Assembly (NCBI GenBank): GCA_019636555.1
Contig: JAHBXH010000001.1
Span: 3,722,673 to 3,786,672 of the forward strand
Length of the DNA stretch: 64,000 bases
Reading direction: 5' to 3'
Source of the DNA: Phycisphaeraceae bacterium
Lineage (GTDB): Bacteria; Planctomycetota; Phycisphaerae; Phycisphaerales; UBA1924
Under the pieces are notes generated by a model that saw nothing but the letters and a program-made list of their open reading frames with translations, was not told the DNA's origin and did no database searches. Position 1 is the stretch's first letter; the number at the start of each line of letters is the position of its first letter. Both the position numbers and the translations under genes were made by a program. This document shows, in pieces, positions 45,014 through 53,592 of the stretch.

Positions 45014-45472
45014 TTACGGCTCGCAACCGGCGCTCTGACCGACCCGAAAAACGTGCCCGTCCGGATGCTGCAAATGGAATTCGCGCATGCCCCAGGGTTG
45101 ATTCGTCGGAGGCATCAGGACTTTGAAACCTTCCTTGACGCACAACTCATGGATCTCGTTCACACCTTCCACGAAGATGCTCATCCACACGCCGACGGAA
45201 GTCGCTTCGTAATCCGTCGCGGTCGGCATGCCGCGCCCGCCCTGACCATCGCGGCAAAGAAAGATTTCGCACTCGCCCGCGCCGACGGCCGCAAACCCCG
45301 GCACGCCGATTCTCCCCGATTGCTGCAAAACCGGGAATCGGTGATCGTTCTCCATCATCTGGACGCTGTCGTACCACGCCCAGAGCTTGCGCCAGCCCCA
45401 CTTTTCGAACCAGGCGATACTGGCAACGACGTCTCTGACGTTGAGGATGGGGGTGAGATGAGAAACCTTCAT
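45014..45472 (-). CDS. VOC-family (glyoxalase/bleomycin-resistance fold) protein
   Basis: 152 residues with two beta-alpha-beta3 modules. LTPILNVRDVVASIAWFEKWGW and VWMSIFVEGVNEIHELCVKEGFKV are typical, as is the end NQPWGMREFHLQHPDGHVFRVGQ. The family uses a metal centre for isomerase or dioxygenase chemistry, or binds drugs without catalysis. The terminal HxxDGH retains a potential His/Glu-type ligand site, but the full metal set cannot be verified by eye. A TAGTCT box ends 6 nt before the ATG. Function is open. Confidence 0.8.
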   Translation of the reverse strand: MKVSHLTPILNVRDVVASIAWFEKWGWRKLWAWYDSVQMMENDHRFPVLQQSGRIGVPGFAAVGAGECEIFLCRDGQGGRGMPTATDYEATSVGVWMSIFVEGVNEIHELCVKEGFKVLMPPTNQPWGMREFHLQHPDGHVFRVGQSAGCEP

Positions 45473-45529
45473 GCGCGCAGACTAGCACACGCAACAAACT
45501 TGCTTCCGATTTCGTGCTGTGCTGTGCGT

Positions 45530-46618
45530 TCACGCCGCGCTGACCGCGCCGCGCGCGGGAGCAGAAGCGCTCGCGGGTTCCGCGTCGCTGAACTTCTGCA
45601 CCTCGGGCGGAGGCAAGTGCCACACGGCCTTTTTGTGCTGCCCCTCGGCGAGATACCACTTCACCATGCGGTCGATGCCGCCGTCGGGCCCGGCGAGCGG
45701 CACCTTCGGGCGATACCCCGCATCGAGGATCTTCTGCGCCTCGAACTTGGTCTGCATCGCGAACAGCTTCTTGATCCGCGCGCTGCTCACCGGCAGGTTC
45801 TTGCCCGTCAGTTTGATCACGATGTCGAACGGCAGCGCGAGCAGGCACGCGAGCCCGAGCGGAATCCGGAACTTCGGCGGATTCTTTCCGAGCGACCGGT
45901 ACACCTGCTCGCTGATCTCGCGGCTCTTGAGGTCGGGCTTGTCAACGAAGTGATACACGCCCCACGGCTCGCGCTCTTCGCGCATCCACAGGAAGATTGT
46001 CGCATCGACGATGTTCTCGACGTACGAAAGACTCTTGATGTTGCTGCCGTCGCCCACGAGCACAAACTTGCCGCTGTTCACCTGGCGGATCAGCGAATAC
46101 ATGTTCGCGTAGTTGCGCGGGCCGAATGTCACCGTCGGTCGGATGATGAGAGCTCGCCTTCCGTCGCCCTTCTTCACCCACGGTTCGTACACGCGCTCCG
46201 CCGCGAGCTTGCTCTTTCCATAATTCGATTCGGGCTGCTTGGGCGCGTCCTCCGTGTGAGGCTCGGGCGCGCTCCCAAAGACCGCGACCGTCGAGTAGAA
46301 CCCGACATCGCGAATTCCTTCCTTGTCCATCGATTCACAGAGCACTCTCGCGCCGGTCTCGTTCACATCGAAGAACGTGCGCTCATCGATGCCGAAATCG
46401 TGGTGCGCCGCGGCAAGGTTCAGAACCCGATCGCACCCCCGAATAGCCCGCTGCACGATCTGCGGATCACGGATGTCGCCGTGAAAAAAGGGTGAGCGTC
46501 CGATATCCCATTCCGGCTTGACAAGATCCAAGATGACCACTTCGTGGCCCTTGGGGGTCAATTGCTCGTGAAAATAGCGGCCGATGAAACCCGAACCGCC
46601 GGGAATGCAGATCCGCAC
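45530..46618 (-). CDS. NAD-dependent sugar-nucleotide epimerase/dehydratase (extended SDR)
   Basis: 362 residues from GTG 46618. The open frame to 46735 is Gly/Ser-rich and was excluded. The Rossmann motif is IPGGSGFIG, the catalytic pair Tyr133/Lys137 lies in SNYGKSKLAAE, and the upstream serine/threonine segment is FYSTVAVFG. This is the extended SDR family that acts on UDP-, GDP- or dTDP-sugars (4-epimerases, dehydratases). The product is not predictable. The 232 bp upstream contain a leader with a TATAGT box (46762-46767, minus) and an interrupted hairpin (CCACGC..GCGTGG). It opens the surface-glycan locus on the minus strand. Confidence 0.85.
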   Translation of the reverse strand: MRICIPGGSGFIGRYFHEQLTPKGHEVVILDLVKPEWDIGRSPFFHGDIRDPQIVQRAIRGCDRVLNLAAAHHDFGIDERTFFDVNETGARVLCESMDKEGIRDVGFYSTVAVFGSAPEPHTEDAPKQPESNYGKSKLAAERVYEPWVKKGDGRRALIIRPTVTFGPRNYANMYSLIRQVNSGKFVLVGDGSNIKSLSYVENIVDATIFLWMREEREPWGVYHFVDKPDLKSREISEQVYRSLGKNPPKFRIPLGLACLLALPFDIVIKLTGKNLPVSSARIKKLFAMQTKFEAQKILDAGYRPKVPLAGPDGGIDRMVKWYLAEGQHKKAVWHLPPPEVQKFSDAEPASASAPARGAVSAA

Positions 46619-46850
46619 GACGCCGTCTCCATGTCCCCCCAAGCCCGACGCCCAGAACCGACGCCAAGACCCGACCCCAAATCCGCTCCCCCCACCCGAT
46701 TTCGATCCCACATTCCCAATCGAAAACACCCCCACGCGGAGCCAACGGCTGCGTGGACCCGACTATAGCATCGGCCGGGCGCCGCCCATCGTTGATTGAA
46801 CGTTCGAGGTCCGCGGCGAGTTCTTCCGGCCCCGCGCGGAATTGCCGACT

Positions 46851-47366
46851 TTATTCGCTGCCTTCGGGCCTCGCGCGCCGACCGATCGCCCGAAGCGGCT
46901 CTCCCCCAAACATGGTCCAAGACGCAAGCGATTCCCGCGCTGTCGCGCGAGCGCCCAGGATCGCCCCCGCGCCGACGGTCACTCCCGGAAGAACCATCGC
47001 GTCCGCCGCGACCCAGCCATCGTCCTCGATGCGGATTTCGCCGCGGCACCCTCGTCCCGGATTCTCCCGCGCGTCCGCGATCGCGCTCAACACTTTCGCG
47101 TGCTGGCTCACCGTGCAGAAATCTCCGATCGCGACACGCTCGCTCGAATCGACGAACGCGAGATCACCGATCGCGCTCTCACGCCCCATTTCGAGATTCC
47201 ACGGATGCGTGATGATGCAGCTCGGGCGCACGCGGCTCGTCGAAGTCAGTTTCGCGCCGAACGCGCGAAGGATCGCGCGCCGAACGCCGTACCAGTTGTG
47301 AAAACTCAGCGCAAACAACCGGCGGCCGATCGTCCTCCACGTAAATGTTCGCAGCGCGTCGCTCAT
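46851..47366 (-). CDS. WcaF-like left-handed beta-helix acyltransferase
   Basis: 171 residues. The first third (TWRTIGRRLFALSFHNWYGVRRAILRAFGAKL) is the leader helix of colanic-acid WcaF-type acetyltransferases. It is followed by hexapeptide repeats (MGRESAIGDLAFVDSSERVAIGDFCTVSQHAKV, GWVAADAMVLPGVTVGAGAILGA). They would transfer an acetyl group from acetyl-CoA to a sugar of the surface glycan. Dispersed repeat copy B occupies the DNA just upstream of the ATG, so no normal ribosome site is visible. A second acetyltransferase lies 100 bp upstream on the same strand. Confidence 0.85.
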   Translation of the reverse strand: MSDALRTFTWRTIGRRLFALSFHNWYGVRRAILRAFGAKLTSTSRVRPSCIITHPWNLEMGRESAIGDLAFVDSSERVAIGDFCTVSQHAKVLSAIADARENPGRGCRGEIRIEDDGWVAADAMVLPGVTVGAGAILGARATARESLASWTMFGGEPLRAIGRRARPEGSE

Positions 47367-47373
47367 CAGAGTT

Positions 47374-47403
47374 CAGTACAGAGGCACAGAGGCGCAGAGA
47401 GAA
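47374..47403. repeat. Dispersed CACAGAG-type repeat, copy B
   Basis: TACAGAGGCACAGAGGCGCA with further AGAG bases, in the gap between the two acetyltransferase genes. It is inverted relative to copy C some 60 bp away, so the two can pair into a hairpin. Confidence 0.8.
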
Positions 47404-47464
47404 TCTGAAACGGCGAATACCCGGACCGCCCATCCGCGCGTGCTGAACGCTCCGTTTGCATCTT

Positions 47465-47505
47465 CTTCAAGTTTTTTCTTCTCCGTGCCTCGGTGCCTCT
47501 ATGGT
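47465..47505. repeat. Dispersed CACAGAG-type repeat, copy C, overlapping a coding end
   Basis: The minus strand reads CACCATAGAGGCACCGAGGC, then ACGGAGAAG and an A-rich tail. Codons inside this copy encode the last 12 residues (TIEAPRHGEEKT) and the stop of the upstream acetyltransferase. Confidence 0.8.
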
Positions 47506-48072
47506 GACCGCCTTCGCGGGATTCCCCGCGTACGTCTTTCCCGCTTCCGTGTCCTTGAACACGCACGCACGCGCCTCGATGATCGTCTCGTCCGCGACCT
47601 TCACGCCCGGTCCCACAAACGCATCCGGCCCGATCCAGCACCGCGCGCCGATCGTGATCGGCGGCCGAGTCAGATCAAACGTCCGCTTTGTGTAGTCGTG
47701 CGAGCCCGCGCACAAGTGCGCGAAATGACTCACCACCGTCCCCTCGCCGATCGTGATCGTCCCGAGCGAATACAGAATCGCCCGCTCGCCGATCCGAACG
47801 CCGTCGCGGATATCGAGCGTCCACGGGATCTCGACGCGGCAGCTCCGCGCGATCTCCACTCCCCGACCCACCTTTGCCCCGAATCTCCTCAGCAGCCACG
47901 CGCGATACCCGTGCGCGCCCTCGAAACTCATCCTCAAAAGCGTCCGCCCCACCAGCATCCAGATCACGCGCACAAGATTCCCGGCTGCGCCCCATGTGCT
48001 GCCGATCGGAGTCGCGTCCCCCGCCTTCGCGCTCGCCGCGTTGTCCGAAGCGTCCCGATCCATTCCCCTCAT
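47467..48072 (-). CDS. WcaF-like acetyltransferase with repeat-derived C-terminus
   Basis: 201 residues. After a helical leader (VIWMLVGRTLLRMSFEGAHGYRAWLLRRFGAKVG) come hexapeptide repeats: VGRGVEIARSCRVEIPWTLDIRDGVRIG, the extended loop with catalytic-type histidine CAGSHDYTKRTFDL, and IGARCWIGPDAFVGPGVKVAD. This matches colanic-acid WcaF-type acetyltransferases. It probably O-acetylates a glycan precursor. The last 12 residues are encoded by dispersed repeat copy C, so the native C-terminus has been replaced or extended. ATG 48063 is an alternative start. It is related to, but distinct from, the acetyltransferase that follows it. Confidence 0.87.
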   Translation of the reverse strand: MRGMDRDASDNAASAKAGDATPIGSTWGAAGNLVRVIWMLVGRTLLRMSFEGAHGYRAWLLRRFGAKVGRGVEIARSCRVEIPWTLDIRDGVRIGERAILYSLGTITIGEGTVVSHFAHLCAGSHDYTKRTFDLTRPPITIGARCWIGPDAFVGPGVKVADETIIEARACVFKDTEAGKTYAGNPAKAVTIEAPRHGEEKT

Positions 48073-48143
48073 TATCGGCGATCCGGCGCAGCCGCTCGCA
48101 TCGGCAAAGGCCGAGCGCCATGCATGGAGTCTCTGGCACGCGC

Positions 48144-48184
48144 AGGACTCAGGACTCAGGACTCAGGACTCAGGACTCAGGACT
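48144..48184. repeat. AGGACTC tandem array (about 5.9 copies)
   Basis: Five perfect AGGACTC heptamers followed by AGGACT. The array overlaps the TGA stop (48177-48179) of the methyltransferase gene and lies 71 bp ahead of the acetyltransferase start. Confidence 0.95.
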
Positions 48185-48929
48185 TCCGATCCTCAACCCT
48201 CCGCGCCCGCACCGTCAGGTTCCCCACGAAATTGATGTACCACCGGCGGTATTTCGCATACGCCCCGTCCCCCGTCCACTCTTCCGGTTCAAACCCCACG
48301 TGCCGCAGAAGACTCGTCAAAGACGATTTCGTGAAATAGTGCAGGTGATGCCCGTCCCACCCGTGCTCGCGGCAATACTCCGCATCCCGGCTCGGGCTCC
48401 CCGTCATTGGCTGACGCCCGCGCACCAGATCCACCACATGCTTCACATACGCAAGATTCGGCACGCACAGGATCAGACACCCGTTCGGCTTGCACACACG
48501 CCTCCACTCATCGAGCGCTTCGTAAATGAATACAAGGTGCTCGAGCACCGCAATCCCGAGCACAACATCAAAGCTCTTGTCCGCAAACGGCAGCGGCTGA
48601 TCCGCGCTCGCAACATGGAAATCCAGCTTCTCGCGCAGCTCGGGCTTGCTCTGCGCGCGCCTTTTCGCCGCCTCCACCGCAGTACTCGAAATATCGATCC
48701 CCGTGATGTGCTCGAATCTGCCCGCCAGCGCCTCACTCAACGAGCCCGTGTTGCAACCGATCTCAAGCACCCGTCCCTTTTCATCGCGGAGCAGCCTCGC
48801 GACATCATCGTTCCGGCTCGTCGAAACCGCATCCGGCCTCAGCACCGGCGCCGGAGGCAGCTTCTCCCCGGGGTACTTGATGTTGTACGCCCTTCCCAGC
48901 CGTTCCTGAAGAGATTCGGCGACTGTCAT
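48177..48929 (-). CDS. Class I SAM-dependent methyltransferase
   Basis: 250 residues. The SAM-binding loop is VLEIGCNTGSLSEAL, the acidic end of strand 2 is in ITGIDISSTAVEAAK, and motif III/IV is DKSFDVVLGIAVLEHLVFIYEALDEWRRV. It closely resembles methyltransferases in surface-polysaccharide clusters (UbiG/Methyltransf_11 type). The target may be a sugar hydroxyl or a lipid-linked intermediate. The region ahead of the SAM domain (YNIKYPGEKLPPAPVLRPD) is a family-specific cap. Its stop codon lies inside the AGGACTC array. The next gene on the strand, the acetyltransferase, follows after 104 bp. Confidence 0.85.
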   Translation of the reverse strand: MTVAESLQERLGRAYNIKYPGEKLPPAPVLRPDAVSTSRNDDVARLLRDEKGRVLEIGCNTGSLSEALAGRFEHITGIDISSTAVEAAKRRAQSKPELREKLDFHVASADQPLPFADKSFDVVLGIAVLEHLVFIYEALDEWRRVCKPNGCLILCVPNLAYVKHVVDLVRGRQPMTGSPSRDAEYCREHGWDGHHLHYFTKSSLTSLLRHVGFEPEEWTGDGAYAKYRRWYINFVGNLTVRARRVEDRKS

Positions 48930-49116
48930 GTTTGGCCCCGCGCCGGCTTCCCGGCACCCACCAATGTCGCATGACAGTCAAATCTCGCAACAGGAGAGCG
49001 AGAAATCCGGCACACTTCTCGCCATTCCCCCACCGGACCCTCGAACCAGACCCGCTCCGATACGCAAAAAATGCCCCTCGCTCGCGTCTGCACATCGCCG
49101 TGCGATGAACAGGAAA

Positions 49117-49761
49117 TCATTTGGGGCCAAACGTCTGCCGGATTCGCCGCTCGACTTCACGCGGCTCGCGGGTTCCGATGAGCGAAAACTCGCGTGAAGT
49201 ATTCCCCGGCACCCTCGCCCCGATCACGATCGTTCCGCTCCCGTCGCGATGCTCCAGCCGCGTCAACTCCAGCGGATGTCCGGGTTCGAGCGACCTCACA
49301 CGCACGCGCCCTCGTCGCGAAACGCAAACAACCAGCACCCGCGTGTTCGTGAGCGCATAAATCATCTTCTTTGCGTTCGCGAGAATCCTCAGCGGCGAGA
49401 GCAACAGAAAAAGACCCGAGGCCGTGATGACAACGCCCAGCGACGCCGCAACCAAAAGCCGGCCTTTCGTCGGCCCATCGATTGGTGATGGCGCAAGCCC
49501 CGCCGAACGCAACTTTTCGAATTCGTGCCAAAGGTCCAATGCGATTCCGAAGAAAGCGATTCCGAACAAAAGCGCCACGATCGCAAGGAACACCGACGCC
49601 GTCATTCCGCCGATCGCGACGCGCCACGCAACCGGACATCCCGCCCAAAGCAGTTTTTCGTCCGGATCGAGCTCTCGCGCCAGCGCGTCACGAAGCTCCT
49701 TTGGAAGCCCGCTCCACTCAGCCGATGCGGTAGTTTCCCCCCAATCTCTCGCGATGCTCAT
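49117..49761 (-). CDS. Membrane protein with two helices and PH-like domain
   Basis: 214 residues. The first 45 form an amphipathic leader with LDPDEKLLWAGCP, as found in bacterial PH-domain (DUF304-like) membrane proteins. Two hydrophobic segments follow (AIGGMTASVFLAIVALLFGIAFFGIAL at about 48-74 and RLLVAASLGVVITASGLFLLLSP at about 100-122). Then comes a beta-rich part with YALTNTRVLVV, the usual entry to the PH-like fold. Role unknown. It lies between glycan genes but its own link to them is uncertain. It is read on the same strand as fcl, 21 bp downstream. Confidence 0.75.
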   Translation of the reverse strand: MSIARDWGETTASAEWSGLPKELRDALARELDPDEKLLWAGCPVAWRVAIGGMTASVFLAIVALLFGIAFFGIALDLWHEFEKLRSAGLAPSPIDGPTKGRLLVAASLGVVITASGLFLLLSPLRILANAKKMIYALTNTRVLVVCVSRRGRVRVRSLEPGHPLELTRLEHRDGSGTIVIGARVPGNTSREFSLIGTREPREVERRIRQTFGPK

Positions 49762-49782
49762 TCCTCACCACCGCCCTGCCGC

Positions 49783-50784
49783 TCACCGGCTCGGATTCGC
49801 CCGGTACCAGTCGATTGTCTTCTTCAGCCCCTCTTCAAACGTCACCTGGCTCTTCCATCCAAGCAGTTTTTCGGCTTTTTCCACCGACAGCTTCCGGCGG
49901 GGCTGACCGTCCGGCTTTGTCGAATCCCACACGATCCCGCCCTTGAAGCCCGTCAGCTTCACGATCAACTCCACCAAATCCTTGATCGTGATCTCAAAGC
50001 TCGCGCCGAGGTTGATCGGGTCCGGATCGTTCATCACATCCGCGGCGCGGCAGATCCCCTCCGCCGCGTCATCCACATACAAAAACTCGCGGCTCGCGCT
50101 CCCCGTTCCCCAGCACACGATCTCCTTGTCGCCCCGCGCCTGCGCTTCGACGCACTTTCTGATCAGCGCCGGAATCACGTGGCTGCTCTTGAGATCGAAG
50201 TTGTCGTACGGCCCGTACAGATTCACCGGCAAGACGAACGCGCCGCGGAATCCGTACTGCAGCTTGTACGCGTCGAGCATCTGCCACGCCGCCTTCTTCG
50301 CGACGCCGTACGGCGCGTTGGTTTCTTCCGGATACCCGTTCCACAAGTCATCTTCCTTGAACGGGATCGGCGCAAACTTCGGATAGGCGCAGATCGTTCC
50401 GACCTGGATGAACTTGCCTCCCCGCTCGCTCATGGCGTCCAGCCGAGCCTCTTCAATCAGGTGCAGCGCCATCGCCATGTTCGCAAAGAAATATCGCCCC
50501 GGGTTCGCCTGGTTCGCGCCGATGCCGCCGACTTCTGCCGCGAGATGGATCATCACGTCCACCTTCTGCTGGCCGAATGCCGTGCGATAGAGCCGCGCGC
50601 AGTCCGCGCGGTCGGTCAGGTCGAAATCTTTCCGCCTTGGAATGAAAACATTCCCCGGCTTGACGCCCCGCGCCCTCAACCGCTCCTGCACCGCGCGCCC
50701 CAGAAAGCCGGCGCCGCCGGTGATCGCCACGCGGGCATTCGCCCAGTCAATCGGAGTGGTTTGTACGGATGGGGCGTTCGCCAT
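49783..50784 (-). CDS. fcl: GDP-L-fucose synthase
   Basis: 333 residues. The NADP loop GGAGFLG is at 23-29. [22 protein letters not shown] is diagnostic for GDP-4-keto-6-deoxymannose epimerase/reductase. Catalytic Tyr159 and Lys163 are in PYGVAKKA, with the Ser/Cys segment VGTICAYPK before them. The enzyme epimerises C3 and C5 of GDP-4-keto-6-deoxy-D-mannose and reduces it to GDP-L-fucose. The partner GDP-mannose 4,6-dehydratase (gmd) is not in this window and must be elsewhere. A TAAACT box (50794-50799, minus) lies 9 nt before the ATG, suggesting a leaderless message. Confidence 0.93.
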   Translation of the reverse strand: MANAPSVQTTPIDWANARVAITGGAGFLGRAVQERLRARGVKPGNVFIPRRKDFDLTDRADCARLYRTAFGQQKVDVMIHLAAEVGGIGANQANPGRYFFANMAMALHLIEEARLDAMSERGGKFIQVGTICAYPKFAPIPFKEDDLWNGYPEETNAPYGVAKKAAWQMLDAYKLQYGFRGAFVLPVNLYGPYDNFDLKSSHVIPALIRKCVEAQARGDKEIVCWGTGSASREFLYVDDAAEGICRAADVMNDPDPINLGASFEITIKDLVELIVKLTGFKGGIVWDSTKPDGQPRRKLSVEKAEKLLGWKSQVTFEEGLKKTIDWYRANPSR

Positions 50785-50793
50785 AGGGTCGGG

Positions 50794-50799
50794 AGTTTA
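50794..50799 (-). promoter_or_regulatory. -10 box of fcl, putative leaderless promoter
   Basis: TAAACT on the minus strand ends 9 nt before the fcl ATG. There is no Shine-Dalgarno between box and start, and no clear -35. Confidence 0.4.
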
Positions 50800-51004
50800 T
50801 GCGTTCGGGTTCCAAAAAAGACGCGCGAACACTTGCATCCTTCTCTTCCGGAATCCGCATATTTGAGACCGGCAATAGGCCTCTCGGTGCGGCGTTGGTC
50901 GGTGGTTCGTCGGCTATCCTCCTTCTCCTCGTCTCCGGGACAGAGGCGCCGGCCGACTTCGCCCGGCGGATCCACCACTTCAAACGCTTTGGAGCCCATC
51001 CCAC

Positions 51005-52354
51005 GTGCGACTAACGATGGTCGGAACTGGTTACGTCGGCCTCGTCACCGGTGTCTGCTTCGCCGGAACCGGTAACGACGTCACCTGCTTCGACGTGGAC
51101 GCCCGGAAAATCGAATCCCTCCGCGAGGGACGCTGCCCGATCTACGAGCCCGGGCTCGAAGAACTCCTCGAACGCAACATCAAGAACGGTCGCCTCCACT
51201 TCACAACCGACCCGACCGAGGCGTACAAGGACGCGGAGATCATTTTCATCTGCGTGGGCACGCCCAGCGACGACGCCGGACACGCCGATCTCAAGTACGT
51301 CCTCGCCGCCGCCGACGATATCGCCGCCGCGTTTAGCCGCTTCCCCGGAAAACCGCGCACTGTTGTTGTGAAATCCACCGTTCCCGTCGGCACGACGCTC
51401 AAGGTTCGCGACCGCATCCGCGCCGCCGTGCCGTCCGCGCAGTTCCACGTCGCAAACAACCCCGAGTTCCTCAAGGAAGGCGACGCGATCAACGACTTCA
51501 ACAAGCCCGATCGCGTGGTCGTCGGCGTCGAGTCCGACGAAGCCGGCGCGCTCTTCCGCCGCCTCTACGACCCCTTCGTCCGCAACGGCCACCCCATCTT
51601 CCTGATGGACATCCTTTCTTCCGAAATGGTCAAGTACGCCAGCAATAACTTCCTCGCCACGAAGATCTCCTTCATCAACGAGATGGCAAACCTCTGCGAG
51701 GCATACGGGGCCGACATCGGCAAGGTCCGCGAAGGGATGTGCGCCGATAAGCGCATCGGTTCTCAATTCCTCTACCCAGGCCTCGGTTACGGGGGCTCCT
51801 GCTTCCCCAAAGACACCCTCGCCTGCATCGCCATGGGCCAGGTCGCCGGCGTTCCCGTCTCCGTCAGCCAAGCCGTTCACGACACCAACCAGAGGCAACG
51901 CGACCGCTTCTTCTCGCGCATCGAATCGCATTTCGCATCGACGGGGGACGGCAGTCTGAAAGGCAAAAAGCTCGCCTTCTGGGGCCTCGCGTTCAAGCCC
52001 CGCACCGACGACGTGCGCGAGGCCCCCGCGCTCACGCTCATCGCCAAGGCGCTCCGCGCCGGCGCATCCGTCACCGCGTTCGACCCCGTCGCCGCCGAAA
52101 CCGCAAGCGCCGAGCTCGGTTCCGCGCCGCGGATCGTCGGCGACATGTACGAGGCCGCGACGGACGCCGATGCGCTCGTCATCTGCACCGACTGGGACGA
52201 TTTCAAAAGCCCCGATTTCGACCGCCTCGGTGCGGCACTCAAGTCCCGAACGATCTTCGACGGCCGCAATCTCTACCGGCCCGATGACATGTTCGCCCGT
52301 GGCTTCACCTATTTCAGCGTCGGTCGCCAAGCAAAGGAACATCGCGCGAAATGA
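51005..52354 (+). CDS. ugd: UDP-glucose 6-dehydrogenase
   Basis: 449 residues, starting at GTG. The NAD loop is VGTGYVGLVTGVCFA; conserved SLREGRCPIYEPGLEELL and STVPVGTT follow. The catalytic cysteine is Cys266 in GYGGSCFPKDT. The C-terminal UDP-binding domain has LAFWGLAFKPRTDDVREAPA. It oxidises UDP-glucose to UDP-glucuronate for glycan synthesis. The stop overlaps the next gene's start as ATGA, so the two are translationally coupled. It is divergent from fcl with a 220-bp gap, which holds no other feature I recognise. Confidence 0.95.
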   Translation: MRLTMVGTGYVGLVTGVCFAGTGNDVTCFDVDARKIESLREGRCPIYEPGLEELLERNIKNGRLHFTTDPTEAYKDAEIIFICVGTPSDDAGHADLKYVLAAADDIAAAFSRFPGKPRTVVVKSTVPVGTTLKVRDRIRAAVPSAQFHVANNPEFLKEGDAINDFNKPDRVVVGVESDEAGALFRRLYDPFVRNGHPIFLMDILSSEMVKYASNNFLATKISFINEMANLCEAYGADIGKVREGMCADKRIGSQFLYPGLGYGGSCFPKDTLACIAMGQVAGVPVSVSQAVHDTNQRQRDRFFSRIESHFASTGDGSLKGKKLAFWGLAFKPRTDDVREAPALTLIAKALRAGASVTAFDPVAAETASAELGSAPRIVGDMYEAATDADALVICTDWDDFKSPDFDRLGAALKSRTIFDGRNLYRPDDMFARGFTYFSVGRQAKEHRAK

Positions 52355-53538
52355 CCTCCACTCCGGCGACAACTCCGCAGCAGGACGCCCCCACGATCCG
52401 CCTCTGCATGTTCCAGCCGGCGCTCCCCAAGTACCGCCTACCCGTCTTCCGCGAGCTCTCTTCCCGGTCCGGCATCAAGTTCCGCCTGTTCTTCTCCGCC
52501 GACGAACCGGTCAAGAACGTCGAGCCCGAGGGCTTCGACGGTGAATCGATCCGTTCCCGCACCATCCTCAAGCGGCCGCACCTGATCTGGCGTCAGGCCC
52601 AAATCGATCTCGTCGATCTTTCTCGTTTCGATGTGATCATGGGCGGCTGGAACACCCGCTATCTCAGCCTGGTTCCGATGCTTCTGCTCGCCCAAAGGCG
52701 CGGCATCCCCACCGTCCTCTGGGGTCACGGTTACTCCAAGCGAGAGTCCTATTCGCGTCGCTTCCTGCGCGACAGCACAGGAAATCTCGCCACCGCGCTC
52801 GTCTTCTACGGCGCCACCGCTCGCAACCGCTTCGTCGAACGAAACGGCCGCCCCGAACGCGCGTTCGTCGCCGCCAACTCGCTCGATCAGCGCGAGGTCC
52901 AGGCCGCACGCGACGCCTGGCGCGCAAAGCCCGACGAACTCCAGAAGTTCAAGGAGCAGCACGGCCTCCTCCCCGGCCCCGTTCTCCTTTTCGTCTCGCG
53001 CCTCAGCCCCGAAAACCGCACCGACATGCTCCTCCAGGCCGGCGCGATCCTTCGAAAAACCTACCCCGATCTCCGCATCGTGATCGTCGGCGGCGGAATG
53101 GAGGACGCCAACCTCCGCGCCGTCGCAAAAGACTGCGGCATCGACGACCGCACCATTTTCACCGGCCCCATCTACGAAGAATCAGAGCTCGCACCTTGGT
53201 TCCTCAGTTCCGATCTTTTTGTGTATCCGCGAAACGTCGGGCTCAGCCTTCTCCACGCGATGGGATACGGCCTGCCCGTGATCACGACCGACTACGAGCC
53301 ATCGTGGGCGCCGGAGGTGGATGCGCTCCAGCCCTGGATCAATGGCATGACCTATCAGGACGGCTCGGTCGATGCCCTCGCCCACATCGTCGGTAGCGTG
53401 CTCTCCGACCGCGAACGGCTGGACCGTATGAAAGCAAGCGCCTTCCGCACCGCCACGCAGGAATACAGCCTGACAAAGATGGTGGACGGCATGGAAGCGG
53501 CCATCCGCTACGCATTCGAGCACCGGCCCAAACGCTAG
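52351..53538 (+). CDS. GT4-family glycosyltransferase
   Basis: 395 residues, coupled to ugd through ATGA. A GT-B fold with the donor-lobe segments LLFVSRLSPENRTDMLLQAG, IVIVGGGMEDANLRAVAK and the E-x7-E-like region YPRNVGLSLLHAMGYGLPVITTD. A characteristic NSLDQREVQAARDAW block sits between lobes. It is clearly paralogous to the GT4 gene at 61632-62915: both begin PAL.(R/K)YRLP..REL and share the NS(L/I)DQ.E(V/I)QAAR block and APWFLSSDL. It probably adds one sugar to the lipid-linked oligosaccharide, with UDP-glucuronate from the neighbouring enzyme as a possible donor (inference). Confidence 0.88.
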   Translation: MTSTPATTPQQDAPTIRLCMFQPALPKYRLPVFRELSSRSGIKFRLFFSADEPVKNVEPEGFDGESIRSRTILKRPHLIWRQAQIDLVDLSRFDVIMGGWNTRYLSLVPMLLLAQRRGIPTVLWGHGYSKRESYSRRFLRDSTGNLATALVFYGATARNRFVERNGRPERAFVAANSLDQREVQAARDAWRAKPDELQKFKEQHGLLPGPVLLFVSRLSPENRTDMLLQAGAILRKTYPDLRIVIVGGGMEDANLRAVAKDCGIDDRTIFTGPIYEESELAPWFLSSDLFVYPRNVGLSLLHAMGYGLPVITTDYEPSWAPEVDALQPWINGMTYQDGSVDALAHIVGSVLSDRERLDRMKASAFRTATQEYSLTKMVDGMEAAIRYAFEHRPKR

Positions 53539-53592
53539 CCCCCCCTCTCGAACGCCGATACTGTGGCTCCCGAACTTCGCCCAAGGAGCCCG

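Noticed and set aside
46619..46735. N-terminal extension of the sugar epimerase to 46735
   Set aside because: The added residues are Gly/Ser/Trp-rich and unlike the family. The Rossmann motif begins right after GTG 46618.
48144..48184. Short direct repeats here, at 31381 and at 63341 as a CRISPR array
   Set aside because: Units of 7-16 bp are contiguous with no unique spacers, and there are no cas genes nearby.
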